A DNA stretch of 64,000 nt from Galeruca laticollis (GCA_963921935.1 OY998185.1:57303717-57367716); one strand, 5' to 3'; positions 10,799 through 21,925 are shown, numbered from the stretch's first letter. Translations and numbers: made by a program. Notes: generated by a model from the letters alone, not told the origin.

Positions 10799-13316
10799 AT
10801 GAACGAGGTATGGAACGAAATTATCCAAGGAGCAAATAGATGCGCTATTTCAATCTGAAGACTTTTGGACAAATGATTTAGAAGATACTGAGAGCCCAAG
10901 TAATTCAACAGAACATTTTTCAGTAGCTAACAATGAAGCAGAAGGAGGAATAGAACTATTTAAGAGGGCAGATGAAAGTGATCATGAAGAAAGTGATCAT
11001 GAGATTTTCAGTGATCATGATTCGACTAGTGATATCGAATGGCGTCCATCAGAAGATGAATTAGACCAAATAGAAGAAGAAGCCGTGGAAATAGTATCAT
11101 AATCTATTGTCTCAACGGAAAACGAAGAACATTCTTCCAATTACTACTACGGCAAAGACAAAATGAAATGGTCAAAAAACCCACCATCAAGAACTAAAAG
11201 TACAAAGGAAAATATTGTAACGGTTTTGCCTGGTCTGAAAGGTCCAGCAAGGTTAATTCGTCCTACTAGTGCCTTAGATTCTTGGGAGGTCCTGAAAGTT
11301 AAATACGGTAAATTTAAGCGGCGCAAAAATGCACGACAAATGTTTGGTCCTGCATTTATAAACACAGTGGATACAGTTGAAATTAAAGCTTTCATTGGCC
11401 TATTATAATCTTTAAGTCCGGTCATGAGGATATAAGATTTATGAGGGCGACTGACGGAACAGGTCGTGATCTTTTTAGATGAACAATGACACTGGCTCGG
11501 TTCTCCTTTATTATGTCATGTTTGAGGTTTGATGATTTCACAACAAGAGCTGAGAGACGGCAAACAGATAAGCTTGCACCTATTTCAAAGTTGTTTAATA
11601 CCTTTGTCAAAAATTGTAAAGACAATTACTCACCTGGACTATTTTTAACTATCGACGAAATGTTGGTACCGTTCAGGGGAAGATGTAGTTTTCGCATGTA
11701 CATACCCAACAAACCTGCCAAGTATGGCATAAAAGTTCAAATTCTAGCAGACTCAAAAACATTTTATATGTGTAACGCAGAAGTTTATATGGAAAAAAAT
11801 GAGACTCAACAGAAAAAATCAAATTTCTTACAACCGACGGATGTTGTATTGCGTATGACAGAACCGATTTATCAGTAGTAATACCACAAGTGATTGAATT
11901 TTCGCGATAAGTCTGTCGATTCATTTTTGAACGAAACTGAATTGTTTCGAGAAAACACCACGAGTCCGCAGGACGAGTGGTGTTTTCTCGAATCAATTCA
12001 GTTGAGATCATAAATGAAAGACAGACTTATGAGATAAATTCAATCACGAGTGGAATTTTATTGGAGTATTTCACAAACAGAGTGAAAGATAAAAAATCTG
12101 AAATTCGGCAGGATTAGAGGAAATTGGCAAAAAAGTTGACCTGAGAAATCAATAAATTTCAATGAACAGAAAACATTGACATCGAAAGAAATACTACACT
12201 ACCAACAATAACCACAACAATTATAATTATTATAAATGGTACAGTTATTATATACAATGTTTTGAGCTTGATTATTTGAACACGCGCTTGTACTTGCAAT
12301 ATTTGTTACATCTTGATTTCCTCGTATTTTTCGGTACATTTTCATCGATTTTTTCGTTGATTGATTCGATAGAATTCATCCCAAATCTATTCATTTTTGA
12401 ATGCTTGCACAGCGTAATCACTTATATTTGACGTTTAACTGTCACATGCACTGTAAACAAATCTGAAAACACCGAACTTGATAGGCCAATCAGAGTCAAG
12501 AGTCAAGTTTGGTATTATCGGTAAGCCGAACTTGACTAGAGCTTCTGATTGGTTCATTTCGTAGGTGAGTGAAATAGTCACTCTAATCGAAATGTCACAG
12601 GTGACAATTGGTATACATCGATTGAACTTGTTCGTGAACTAAAGAAGAAAGGTCTTACATATGTAGGAACAGTCAAAAAGAATAAGAGGCAAATTCCACC
12701 AGAATTTTTACCCAGTAGACAAAGACCTGTGGATTGGTCCATTTTTGGATTTACTTCTGATATCACAATTGTATCGCTTGTTCCTAAAAAGGCAAAGAGT
12801 GTTATTTTGATCTCCAGTATGCACCATGATAATAAAGTTGATATAAATGATACAAAGAAACCCGACATAAATTTGTTTTACAATTCCAGAAAATCTGGTG
12901 TCGACTCTTTGGATCAGAAGTGCGCAAATTATTCAACTTCCCGACGTACTCGTAGATGGCCAATGACCTTGTTTTTTGCTGTTTTAAATGTAGCTGGTAT
13001 CAATAGTAGAATAATTTATCAATTTGCCAAAAATGGAGAAGAAGTGTCCCGTGGTTTATTTTTGAACAATTGGGAAGAGGGCTATATTCACCACATATGA
13101 AGCTAAGAATCTACAACAATAATGTTCCCCGGCAGAAATTCTTGCAATTAAAGTCACTAATCAGGCAGAACCTCTACAAAATGAAGTGCAAAAGAAAAGG
13201 AGGCGATGTGGAATGTGTCCCCCAAAAAAGACAGAAAAACCAATTATGTCTGAGAAGTATGTAAAATAGCCATATGTCTGCAATGTTCCATTCAAATTTG
13301 CTCAAATTGTAAATAG
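10799..13316 (+). pseudogene. piggyBac-like transposase, multiply broken
   Basis: The family catalyses seamless cut-and-paste transposition. The ATG at 10799 is soon followed by a frameshift; an acidic N-terminal region (10815-11100) ends at an in-frame TAA (11100), then KGPARLI...DSWEVL (11163-11408), several breaks, and the catalytic core: D in LTIDEMLVPFRGR (about 11656), D in VTGDNWYTS (about 12600) and D in SGVDSLDQKC (about 12903), all three kept. A 0.7 kb insertion separates the first two. The core ends with RRTRRWPMTLFFAVLNVAGI. A cysteine-rich tail (RRCGMC near 13200, then CLQCSIQICSNC near 13280) is the C-terminal DNA-binding finger, reached only across a frameshift and a TAG. Not functional. 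Confidence 0.88.
11883..12587. mobile_element. Insertion inside piggyBac 1, with a long hairpin
   Basis: The transposase frame breaks after RMTEPIYQ (about 11875) and resumes at RNVTGDNW (about 12582). The left 170 bp (11883-12053) is an imperfect palindrome whose core arms at 11946-11961 and 11977-11992 are perfect 16-mers (TTCGAGAAAACACCAC). The remaining 530 bp has a second weak inverted pair (about 12484 and 12526) and no coding. Probably one or two MITEs; exact ends are uncertain. Confidence 0.65.
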
Positions 13317-13452
13317 TTAAAAATAATTATTTCTCACCATTATATATGATTAAGTTAACCACTTAAAAAAATAAAAACAATTTTGACAGTGAAACATATT
13401 TTTTTTGGTACTGTACTGTAACAAAAATGCGATGATAGTACTTAAGGGTTAT

Positions 13453-13845
13453 TGAAGTTTTGTAAAAATGTGATCCTTTTAATAATTTACTATATTATTA
13501 TTATATTTTCGAACATAGTGCAAAAATTCTAGTGTTTTACATAACATTGGATATAAAATGAAGCAGGTTTTGAAGACTTTTATTTCATTGTATGGGGTTT
13601 TTGCAGGATTTTTATCAAGAATAATATTTTTCGCTAAAACTGAAAATAAAAAAGTTTTCCTCTTGGAAACACGCTGTATAATCCACAACAAAATCTTTCA
13701 AAAATAAATCAAAATATAGTTCTCACTTTGTCTAATTTTTTAAAATTATTGCAAAAGTTCCAAAATGATTCCTAAATAATTCAGAATCAATTTTAGAAAA
13801 AACAGATAAAGATATATAGGAGTGACAAATTATAATAATCTCACC
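13453..13845. other. AT-rich spacer, no gene seen
   Basis: Between piggyBac 1 and the second peptide gene. A 70-codon minus-strand frame (13479-13691) has no recognisable features. Confidence 0.5.
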
Positions 13846-13998
13846 CTAATAAATAATACTCCTGCATTTTCCTCTAATATATCTCTGACCTTCCCCGCAA
13901 CTCCTTAAAGGAGCAAACAGTTTGGAATTGGATTCTTGCACAAACATCGCCAAAATCATCACAACGAACAACAACAACAATAATTTTACGGAAAACAT
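13846..13998 (-). CDS. Small secreted peptide with C-x10-C tail (secapin-like), copy 2
   Basis: A 50-codon frame, ATG at 13998 and stop at 13846. Residues 1 to about 20 are a leucine- and valine-rich signal peptide; a cleavage site is plausible near QESNS (21-25). The tail SCGEGQRYIRGKCRSIIY has C-x10-C spacing and basic residues, and of the three copies it looks most like secapin (whose loop also has G, basic residues and an aromatic before the second C, followed by R and hydrophobics). It would act outside the cell. A TATAAAT lies 53-60 bases upstream. No intron is needed. Confidence 0.65.
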   Translation of the reverse strand: MFSVKLLLLLFVVMILAMFVQESNSKLFAPLRSCGEGQRYIRGKCRSIIY

Positions 13999-14050
13999 TT
14001 TGATATTATTTTATTTTATTTTTGATAGCAAGTAGTAATTATTTTATTGT

Positions 14051-14058
14051 ATTTATAT
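14051..14058 (-). promoter_or_regulatory. Possible TATA box of peptide gene 2
   Basis: The minus strand reads TATAAATA 53-60 bases before the ATG at 13998, a plausible core promoter position for a short 5' leader. Such strings are common in AT-rich DNA, so this is tentative. Confidence 0.35.
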
Positions 14059-14059
14059 T

Positions 14060-14625
14060 GAAGCAGTTGCGTCAGTGACCACAAAAGATATACGTCAAAC
14101 GAAAAAGGAAGCGGCTAGCCAGCAGGAAAACTTGTTCTTATTTGATACAGTCATTAAAAGTATCGATATCATTTTCCTGCAAATTTAATGACTAATATAT
14201 ACAGTGTATAGTAGAAGTAATATTCTAACTACCCCTATAACAATTTTAAATGAAAAGAGGTACCGTGTGAGTGACTAAGTCGGCTTGAAGGAAAGAAACC
14301 CTGCACAGTTTGTCTTTTCTAAGAAACAAAGCGTACAATGGAATTTCATTGAATAATTTCGTTAACGCAGGTATGGAAAATATTATATAAAAACAGATTC
14401 CGTGATTACTCCAATAACAAACAAGTAAGAACAGGTATTCTTTTGCGATATGATTGACGTGTCCCTGTTTAGAAAAAGGAATTAAGGTGGAGGCACCGGT
14501 TATTGACACCTTAAGGCTCTTAATGCCACGTGTCGAGTTTATTTATTGAATAAAAACTCATGTTTCCTCAATTTAAAGGACTTCGAAGCATAATTTCACA
14601 CATTGGTTATCTATATTTTTACGTC
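14060..14625. other. Spacer, possibly 3' end or LTR of gypsy 1
   Basis: No convincing gene. It directly follows the integrase of the minus-strand gypsy element, so a 3' LTR might lie here, but I found no match to the opposite flank (18000-18830). Confidence 0.35.
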
Positions 14626-15222
14626 TTAAAATTCTGGCAAATTGGGTTTTCTCCCATATAATAACTCAAAAGGAGTGTATCCGTGATACGTGTTTGGCGT
14701 TGTATTATAACAATATGCGAACATTCTTACAAACTCACACCAGTTATCCCTAGAATCTTTGATAAAGTTTCTTATATATTCGTTAAATGTCCTATGTAAT
14801 CTTTCACAACTGCCTATTGCTTCATGATGGTACGCTGTTGAAAAATTATGTTTTATATTTAATAGTTCCGCTAAATTCTTCATTATTTCGTTCTTATATT
14901 CTGTCCATTGGTCTGTTCTTATTTCCTTCATTAATCCGTAATTTGGTATAAAATTGTCGAATATTGCTTTTGCTATTGTGTGTGCTTCTTTATCCTGAAC
15001 TGGTATCATAACTGCGTATTTAGTTAATTCGCATAATATTGTAATACAATAACGATTTCCGTTGTTACTTTCTACAAACGGACCTATTGTGTCTATGTAA
15101 ATAATATCAAACGGTTTTATAGATGTATCTGTTATAACAAATTTCTCTTTGTGATTAGGCTTCGCTTTATTCACTTGGCATTTATGACAATTCTTTACAT
15201 ACTTTCTTACGTCTTTCTCCAT
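14626..15222 (-). pseudogene. Ty3/gypsy integrase, C-terminally truncated
   Basis: This 198-residue frame starts in the H2C2 zinc finger (CHKCQ, residues 13-17) and covers the DD35E core that joins retroelement cDNA to host DNA: D in DIIYIDTIGPF (about 44), D in IRTDQWTEYKN (about 103), and E in SCERLHRTF 36 residues on, which is the correct DD35E spacing. The usual glycine after TDQ is tryptophan, a likely damaging change. It ends after GRKPNLPEF, so the C-terminal DNA-binding region is missing or out of frame. The finger begins in the neighbouring frame at 15253. Confidence 0.88.
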
Positions 15223-15252
15223 GTTTTTCCACTTGAAATTCGCTCTTAGTTT

Positions 15253-15846
15253 CTATAATAATCTATTATTTCCTACATGTCCTCCAAACATTGGATCATT
15301 GTGGTATCTTTCTAATATCTTTTGGATCTCTTCTTTCTGCTGTACCATTTTTGGTACTTCGCATATACATACTTGAATACTTTTTAACCTTTGATTTCCT
15401 ACTTTTATAAATTCTTCTACTGTGCACTTTTTAAATATATCATCATTTGTATATATTTTCATTCTTTTTACTTCATTTCTTACCGATAGCTCTTCAAGCT
15501 TTTCCAACGTTCGTCCTAGGTCGAAGTTGTGTAAACCGGTATTTAAGGCTTCACTAAATTTCAATTTATTTTTGATCCGAATGCTCATCCTAAGTGAGAT
15601 ATTTAAAACTTTTACTACTGCAGGTTTTTGTATTCTTACTTCTTTTGTTTCTACTTTATTCCTTTGATCCTTTCCTGTTTGTACGTTTTCTTTTTGCGTT
15701 TGTGCTCTTGTGATTGCCAAGACATGTGAATTATTTATGTATAAATCCTTAAGTTCTTCTATGGCTATTCTCGATATGCTATCCGCGTAGTTCGCTATAC
15801 CTTTAACATACTGTATTTCTAAATCATATTCTTCCAAATTGATCAA
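15253..15846 (-). pseudogene. Ty3/gypsy RNase H end and integrase leader
   Basis: It starts with the end of RNase H, EEYDLEIQYVKG followed by NYADSISRI (the family motif is KGxxNxxADxLSR), then a variable linker, and ends with the histidine half of the H2C2 integrase finger (FGGHVGNNRLL). Everything upstream in pol is absent. Together with 14626-15222 it would have been continuous; a stop or frameshift near 15250 splits them. Confidence 0.8.
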
Positions 15847-15860
15847 ATTTCACGTTTTTC

Positions 15861-17677
15861 CTAGACAATTTGTTTACCTCTTAGTTGATTAAAACTTTTA
15901 TCGCTGAAAATTTTATCCAAAATTTTCGGATCAGTTTCGTTATTTTCCTTAAACGTTGATTTGTTCCATCCTGTATGTATTTCTAATTTATTCTTCCTTT
16001 CTTCTAGTTCTTTTAAACTGTACACGTTGTCATTAATCATTAATGTATTTTCAATTATCTTAGCTTTAGCTCCACTTTCTCTCGCCTGTTTCATGTATCT
16101 AATTAGTTGTTTTCTCTGTTCCAATATATCTTTTGGATAATCTTCATCAATATATATTTTTGTTCCTTTTAGTTTATTCGTTCCGTTCAAAGTCTCTACT
16201 TTCTTATTCACATCTTTCATCATTATTAGTACTGGCCTATTTCTGTTACTGGTTTTGTTTCCTAATCTTTTACATTTCAAAATATCTGTTTTAACATCTA
16301 CTGTGTTATTAACCTTGTTCATTACATCTTCTAATTTGTTTTCTAGTTGTTCCTCATCTTCTTTGATGACTTCTTCTATACCATGTATTATTAAATTCTT
16401 CTCCCTAAAATTTTTCTGATTATCTGTCATGTTTCCTTGCAAAAATTCTGTTTTTTCCTTTAGTTCCTTATTTTCCATCCTTAAACCGTAGTTTTCTTTC
16501 TTCAACTGCGCTATTTGTCTACTCATTTCTTCAATTTTCTCTTCTATCTTGCATATTCTCACATTATTGTTGACTCGATTATTGCAATTTCCGTTATTAT
16601 TGTATTTCTTATATTTATTAAAATTTTCGTATTTGCCATAGTTGCTCCCTTGATTGTACTGTCGAAATGTTCCTCTTGAATGATTACCGTTATAAAATCC
16701 TCTGTTGTTTCCTCTCCGGTGATTATTCCTAAAGTCAAAGTTTGATTTCCTGAAGAAATTCCTTTTATCTTTCATCTGTAAGACTTGTTGTTGTCCTACT
16801 ATACCTTCTACTGAAACCAATTTTGATAGTACCTCTTGTGTAGTTTCAAAACTTCCCGCTGCAATTATTGTTTTGCTTGCATCCGTTGCGGCATTCATAG
16901 TTACTGCCTTAATCGTTGCTTCTTTCGTATATTTTTCAGCTAGCCGTTCAGGCATCCCTTCCGATATGTATGCTGCCTGTAATCTTTCCGCCAGTTTCTC
17001 TATTTCTGTTGCATACTGTGTCACATCCTTTCCATTTTGCCTTACTGTACCAAGCTTCGCTAAGAGAAGGCTTGGATTGTCTCCTCTTATCCCCGTTTTA
17101 AGTTTACTCTTGATGTCTGCAATGGAGTTTTCCGTTGTGATTAAGCTTCTAGCTTTTCCTGTTAGTCTCGTTTTTATTAATAGAATAGCATTTTCCTCAT
17201 TACCAGTCGCGTTTATTTGTAATAAATCTAATGAGTCTAAAAATGACTGTTATTTGCTTGCTTCGCCGTTAAACTCGTTCGGTAAAACTTTGCTCGCAAA
17301 ATTAAAAAAATCGTTCATACTTGTCGCCATTTTCAACTGTTTGCTTATTGCTTGCAATACAACTGTGTCGATTTCCTCAAATATAGAGGTAGGTATGTTG
17401 ATATACAATTTAACGCTTGAAATGCCCTTTCAGCTTTATCCCTAATCCTACTTGAATAATTTTTACAAGTCTCCTGTTGTACTGAACTTAAATTTTTCCA
17501 ATTTTTGGCTATTAACTTAGTAAAATTATTATAAAGACCTACTATGCTACTAATTACTTTTATATGTATATCAGGATTTTCAGGAGTTTCTTTCTTCAAA
17601 ACCCTTTTTCCCTGTTTATCAACTTCTTCCACAATTAATCGTAACTTATCTTCAAAATCTTGCCACGTTATTGACAT
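15861..17677 (-). pseudogene. Ty3/gypsy Gag fused to an L1-ORF1p-like segment
   Basis: Gag starts at 17677 (SITWQDFEDKLR), shifts frame near 17400, and continues through SMNDFFNFASKVLPNEFNG and one in-frame TAA (17250-17252) into a long open frame from 17024. LTGKARSLIT and LAEKYTKEATIKAV are typical of insect gypsy Gag, followed by an Arg/Asn/Gly-rich RNA-binding stretch (about 16600-16760). The same frame then runs into a coiled coil (ICKIEEKIEEMSRQIAQLKK) and FREKNLIIHGIEEV, KCKRLGN, RPVLIMMKD, KLKGTKIYI, which looks like the RRM/C-terminal part of non-LTR ORF1 proteins. I read this as a recombinant: gypsy Gag joined in frame to a LINE ORF1 piece where protease and RT should begin. Confidence 0.75.
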
Positions 17678-17732
17678 TTAAAAAAAATAATTCGTTCATA
17701 AGAATAGAATGCATATGTACTTACAATTATTT

Positions 17733-17966
17733 TTACACGGTGAGAGTTCCTGTTGCCTGCTTTATTGCATTGCTTCTGTTGATATCCCTTTTCAACGCTC
17801 TTCGGTGCGTTTTCCATAATGACCACACAAATTTTAAGATGAAAGCTATAGTTATAATGTATAATAATACCATGATGTGCATCGCAACATTATCTTGCTG
17901 TACCATGAAAGTGTTGTTGACAATTCCTGTTTCTTTTGCCTCTTGTTTGGTAGATGAATCTCCCAT
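17733..17966 (-). CDS. Small membrane protein upstream of Gag
   Basis: From the internal ATG at 17966 the protein is 77 residues: MGDSSTKQEAKETGIVNN at the N terminus (a glycine at position 2 with serines at 4-5, a possible N-myristoylation signal), one transmembrane helix (VLLYIITIAFILKFVWSL, about residues 34-52), then a basic tail (KTHRRALKRD). It ends 55 bases before the gag start, on the same strand. The frame is open 15 codons further upstream, but MGDSS is the better start. I have an impression of similar short pre-gag frames in insect retroelements, which I cannot verify. A role in tethering Gag to membrane is speculation. Confidence 0.55.
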   Translation of the reverse strand: MGDSSTKQEAKETGIVNNTFMVQQDNVAMHIMVLLYIITIAFILKFVWSLWKTHRRALKRDINRSNAIKQATGTLTV

Positions 17967-18039
17967 TGTTTTTCTTCTCCTTTTACTTGCGGGACAATTT
18001 ACCATAATCATTTGTTATTATAATACCATTAATTATTAT

Positions 18040-18400
18040 TTACCATTTTACTATCAATTTTTCATTACCATTTTACCATTACCATTACCATGTGTTCGAA
18101 TGCTCGCCATGTAAGGGCGCTATCTATTTTACCATAACCATTTTACCATAACCATTAAATTTGCAGATGTGTATCGATGTAGATTTATCATTTAATTTTA
18201 CCATTAGTTCCGCAGGATCTCCATGTAGTGACGATAACCATTATACAAATTATTTTACCATTACCATTTCGTTCGCAGGATCGCCATGTGGTGGCGATTA
18301 CCATTTAACTATCAATTTTACCATTACCATTTTACAATAAACATTTATTTCCATTTTACCATTCACTTCGCAGGATCGCCATGTGGTGGTTACTTAGTAA
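18040..18400. repeat. Imperfect tandem repeats rich in TTACCATT
   Basis: About four degenerate units of 80-110 bp, each with a run of ACCATTTTACCATTACCATT and a core like GCAGGATCGCCATGTGGTGG (18097-18120 weakly, 18211-18233, 18275-18297, 18371-18392). They sit upstream of gypsy 1 on its strand, so they may be its 5' untranslated or LTR region. Confidence 0.75.
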
Positions 18401-19029
18401 GGGTCCCTCGTATACTCGACGCTTACCATAAAGGCATTATATCTTGGAGGAAACCAATTACCTAGCAACCTGTATGCGGGAATAAAATAAACAACATCAC
18501 TTCTGTAAATATCACTGGGATGACGTTTAATACATTAAAAATACACAAATATATAAAACCACTCATCTTATTCAAAGTATTAATAACAACTCTTCTATCC
18601 TGGTTCGTTAACTCTAAATTTATAGGAAATATAATACAAAATAGATATGATTTTCTACATGCCTGACTTTCCGTCTATAAGTTGTACATGCTTGTATATA
18701 AACACGAACGTGCTTCCATCAATAACTGACATTGACCGTGGCCGACCAATGCTCCCTAAATACTATAATTAATATTAACCTAAATTTAAATATTATTTCT
18801 AAGTTAATGTCTTTTTGTCTTTAATGTCTTTTTAGGGATCACTACACTTCCATTGGATTCATCATAAAATTAATTGGATGAGTAAATCAGTGATTATAAA
18901 TCAGATGTGCGAGAGAAAAATTTGAATCAACAAAATAATAAGCACGTGAAAAAAAACAGAAAACGAAAAAAGGATAATACTGAAATAATAATTTGAGAAA
19001 CATCAAATAGGGAATATTATCTGTATTTT
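18401..19029. other. Spacer, no gene seen
   Basis: May hold the remains of the gypsy 1 5' LTR, but no direct repeat partner was found at 14000-14600. Confidence 0.4.
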
Positions 19030-19990
19030 TTTTATTTCCTTAACATCATAGTTTCCACGCTTGTTCATGAGTACAGGTTCTTTTATAACCTCCTGAATTT
19101 ATTCTTCGGTATACCACAAAATATCTGCTCGGCTAGGCCATTCCCAGTTGACGCCATTCTTTTCCATTAAACTGGCTTCATACTCAGTTGATCCATTCAC
19201 ATGTCTGACTTGTAATATTTTCGATGGAAAATATTGTTCATCATATTTAACAATAACGTAAGCACCCACCACAATATTTTCTTTATTTCCAGTAAACTCA
19301 TCGATAGAATCTTCTGAATCTACTAGTTTTACATCTGGAAATATATCTGGTTGAGTTGATTGCTTATTAGCTACTAGAGATTTTTTCAGTCTCTTTCTTT
19401 CACTCTCCTTTTTCCTGTATCTCTTTCTCCTTCTTCATCTCTTTATTCTTATAAGTTTGCCAGGCTTCACCAGATGCCGCTGTAGGAATTTTCTCACGTA
19501 ATTTTCTTTTCGCTCCATTTATCTTATTGTTATTGGGTGTTCAAATGGGCCAAAATAATGATTTCCGAGACGGAGTTGGTACTTTTTTCACCATCAGTAT
19601 CCTTCGATTTCTCATGTAGAACAATTGCTTCAGGACTAATTTCCATTATTGATGGTATTCTGTCTTCAACAATTTTCCTACCTCCACTGTCTGATTTTTT
19701 GACGATTCATCATTTTGAATTCCTTCAACGGAAACATCACTATCTGAATTTTTCATATAATGATTTTCTCCATTATTCACTGCATCAGCATTTGACTTAT
19801 CACTAGAATTTTCAATCACAGACTCGTCCATTTGCCTTCTTCATGTCGTGTTAGTCAGTTCATTGCTGAATTCTTTTTCTCCATCATCATTGGAACTAAT
19901 CACAGCCTCATCATCATATTTTTCAGGTACAATTTCACTGCTGTCTAGATTATTTTCTCCATTATTTGAACTTATATTCGTATTCATTCC
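19030..19990 (-). pseudogene. Decayed transposase-type C-terminal region
   Basis: Reading minus from 19990: an acidic, Ser/Asn-rich region (EIVPEKYDDEAVISSNDD; DKSNADAVNNGENHY), a lysine/glutamate-rich helix (NKEMKKEKEIQEK) and a domain around 19080-19300 with VVGAYVIVKYDEQYFPSKIL, EKNGVNWEWPSRADILWY and NKRGNYDVKEI. This last block resembles a small domain I associate with the C termini of insect pogo-type transposase proteins. The frame shifts several times and has stops. It lies tail-to-head against the truncated copia element. Assignment is tentative; no catalytic core is present. Confidence 0.45.
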
Positions 19991-19999
19991 AATTCTTAC

Positions 20000-20362
20000 C
20001 AACCAGCTATGTGCCTATGAAAAAGCATTATCTAATAGAACGGAGAATAGAAATGAAGAGACTTTAAATATAGAAAAAAATTCAGACAGACGTAATTTCG
20101 AGGAGAAGAAATATAGAGTATGTCACTTTTGCAAGAAAGTGGGTCGTAAAGTTCGTCAATGTCTCAAGTGGAAAGCCGATGGAAGACCTCCAAAGCATAC
20201 AGTTAACAGTAATAGTAATAAATCTGAAGAGAGGAATGCAAATGTAATACTATGAGCCCTTAATGAAGAAGTTTTAAATGTAAACTGTGATCAAAACAGT
20301 TGGTTTGTAGATAATGGAGCAACTAATCATATCTGCAATAGAAACGATCTTTTCATGCAACC
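20000..20362 (+). pseudogene. copia Gag end and protease start
   Basis: The Gag knuckle reads CHFCKKVGRKVRQCLKW; the histidine of the usual CX2CX4HX4C is arginine, so zinc binding is compromised. After a TGA at 20253 the protease active site follows as WFVDNGATNHICN (the family has D-S/T-G-A). The frame is cut by the Crypton insertion right after NDLFMQ. Confidence 0.82.
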
Positions 20363-20579
20363 GGACGCAAAACAAGCATTATGCAGCCGCAACAAAGGCC
20401 GCAAAATGATATTTTGCGGCCGTTACCCAGAGTGACGGCCGACAAACATTTTTACGGCCGTTCCCATAGTTACTGCCGGCAAACTGAACGCCCCTACAGC
20501 ATTGAACATTTCTGAAATATGACAATAACAATGTATTTCGAACCAAAAACTATTTCCAAATTCACAACAAAAACATACT

Positions 20580-21753
20580 TTATTTTTGATATATATTAAC
20601 ATTGATTGTACTGTTTATATTATTACTGATATTCATCCCTGAAGATGAAGCAACTAAATCTATTGTTTCTGAACAATCATTATTTACATTAGACAAAAAC
20701 GTATTATTTTCTTTGGACATTAACATTTTGCGATTGACTACATTTGAACTAGATGCTACAGTGCCAGAAATTGCATCGGAAATTTTGTTCTTATTATGGA
20801 TGGAATCCTCGACATATCCTTCCGCTACATTAGTGAACTTCCATCCACCGTGGCGTTTAAGAACTGATATATCAGCACCTGTATTGGCAAGCAGCGTGGC
20901 GAAACTTCTTCTGAAACTGTGGCCTGTGTATGCCTCACTATTTGGTAAGCCGAGATATTTTGCAATCATACTAGGTATTTTTCCAATCGTATGCACTCCA
21001 ACAACCTGTGCCGAGCACTTTCCATTTTCATATCTCAGAAATAGACGACGAATAGCAGTATGTTTTGGTCGAAGAGTTACATATTTATAATAAATTCTTA
21101 TATAATCTTGATTAGTAATGGTAAAAACACGCTTTTGATCAGTTTTAGTATCAGGAACAGTTACTATCAATACAGTTTTGTCTTCCTAAATATCTTCGAG
21201 GGTCATTCTCACTAATTCATCTCGTCGCAATGCTCCTGATATTCCCATTATCAAAACTACCTATAATAATAATTATTATGAATAAAACATCATACTTCAC
21301 TTTTTTTCCATATTTATATACCTTCCACAGTAGATGATTTGCATCACTAGCTTGTTTGAGGAATGAATCAATTTGCTCGTGCGTAAAAACTTTTGATTTC
21401 TTTGCTCGATAACCAACTGACTTTTTCTTGAGGAACGGTACCAATTTTAAAAACTTCTTTACGTCAATTCCATCTCGTACGTTAAGCATAGTCTTTAACA
21501 TAGAATAAATGCTCCATAAAGTTGAACTCTTCACAACTTTTGATCGCTGCATCAAATATCCTAATAATATGTTTTCTGACACCGTCTTGACATTTTGGTT
21601 GACACACCAATCTTTGAAGTTGCTGTAACATTTTTCATATTTCCGTTTAGATTTTTCGGGTATCAAATCAGAAAGTGCTGAGTCTATGAGATCTCTCAGC
21701 TCAGGAGGAGTGCAAGTAACTGAAATATCACTATCGCTATCGGACATCTTCAC
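20580..21753 (-). pseudogene. Crypton tyrosine recombinase, one stop codon
   Basis: Exon 1 (21753 to about 21326) encodes the N-terminal DNA-binding arm (PEKSKRKYEKCYSNFKDWC, about residue 31, and HEQIDSFLKQ). A short intron (about 21325-21252, GTATAT...TTATAG) is followed by GISGALRRDELVRMTLEDI with the first catalytic arginine. An in-frame TAG (near 21186) interrupts before EDKTVLIVTVPDTKT. The rest holds GHSFRRSFATLL (H-x-x-R), HGGWK and the nucleophile region AEGYVEDS. All hallmark residues (R, H-x-x-R, H/W, Y) survive, so this copy is one nonsense codon from an intact frame. It is followed by a Ser/Asn-rich tail of about 60 residues. Confidence 0.85.
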
Positions 21754-21925
21754 GACTTCACGAGAAATGTCAAATTGATTTGTATTGCTAAATATTTCAT
21801 CTCCATAGAAACATTGTGATATTGACGTGTAATTTTCTCTATTCGCGTTGAAACGCTGACTTTTCTAAAGAGACATAATGTTTATTGAAATTCTGTAATT
21901 TTCACGGTTGCACGAAAAATATTGT

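Larger units (their letters stand above)
10476..13448 (+). mobile_element. piggyBac-like element 1
   Basis: Ends are CCCTTAACTACTAT and the inverted CCCTTAAGTACTAT. The flanks are TTAT on both sides (10472-10475 and 13449-13452), not the canonical TTAA. Subterminal sequence repeats GGATCAG and CAGAGACCC around 10496-10510 and 10652-10672. It contains a broken piggyBac transposase and a 0.7 kb nested insertion. Confidence 0.85.
14626..18011 (-). mobile_element. Ty3/gypsy retrotransposon 1, internally deleted
   Basis: On the minus strand the order is small membrane protein, Gag, an L1-ORF1-like segment, RNase H end and integrase. Protease and most of the reverse transcriptase are missing at the junction near 15850. 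Long terminal repeats were not identified. Frames are only lightly broken. Confidence 0.85.

Noticed and set aside
14246..14509. 87-codon minus frame near the end of gypsy 1
   Set aside because: No recognisable domain and codon content like flanking spacer; may be LTR sequence.
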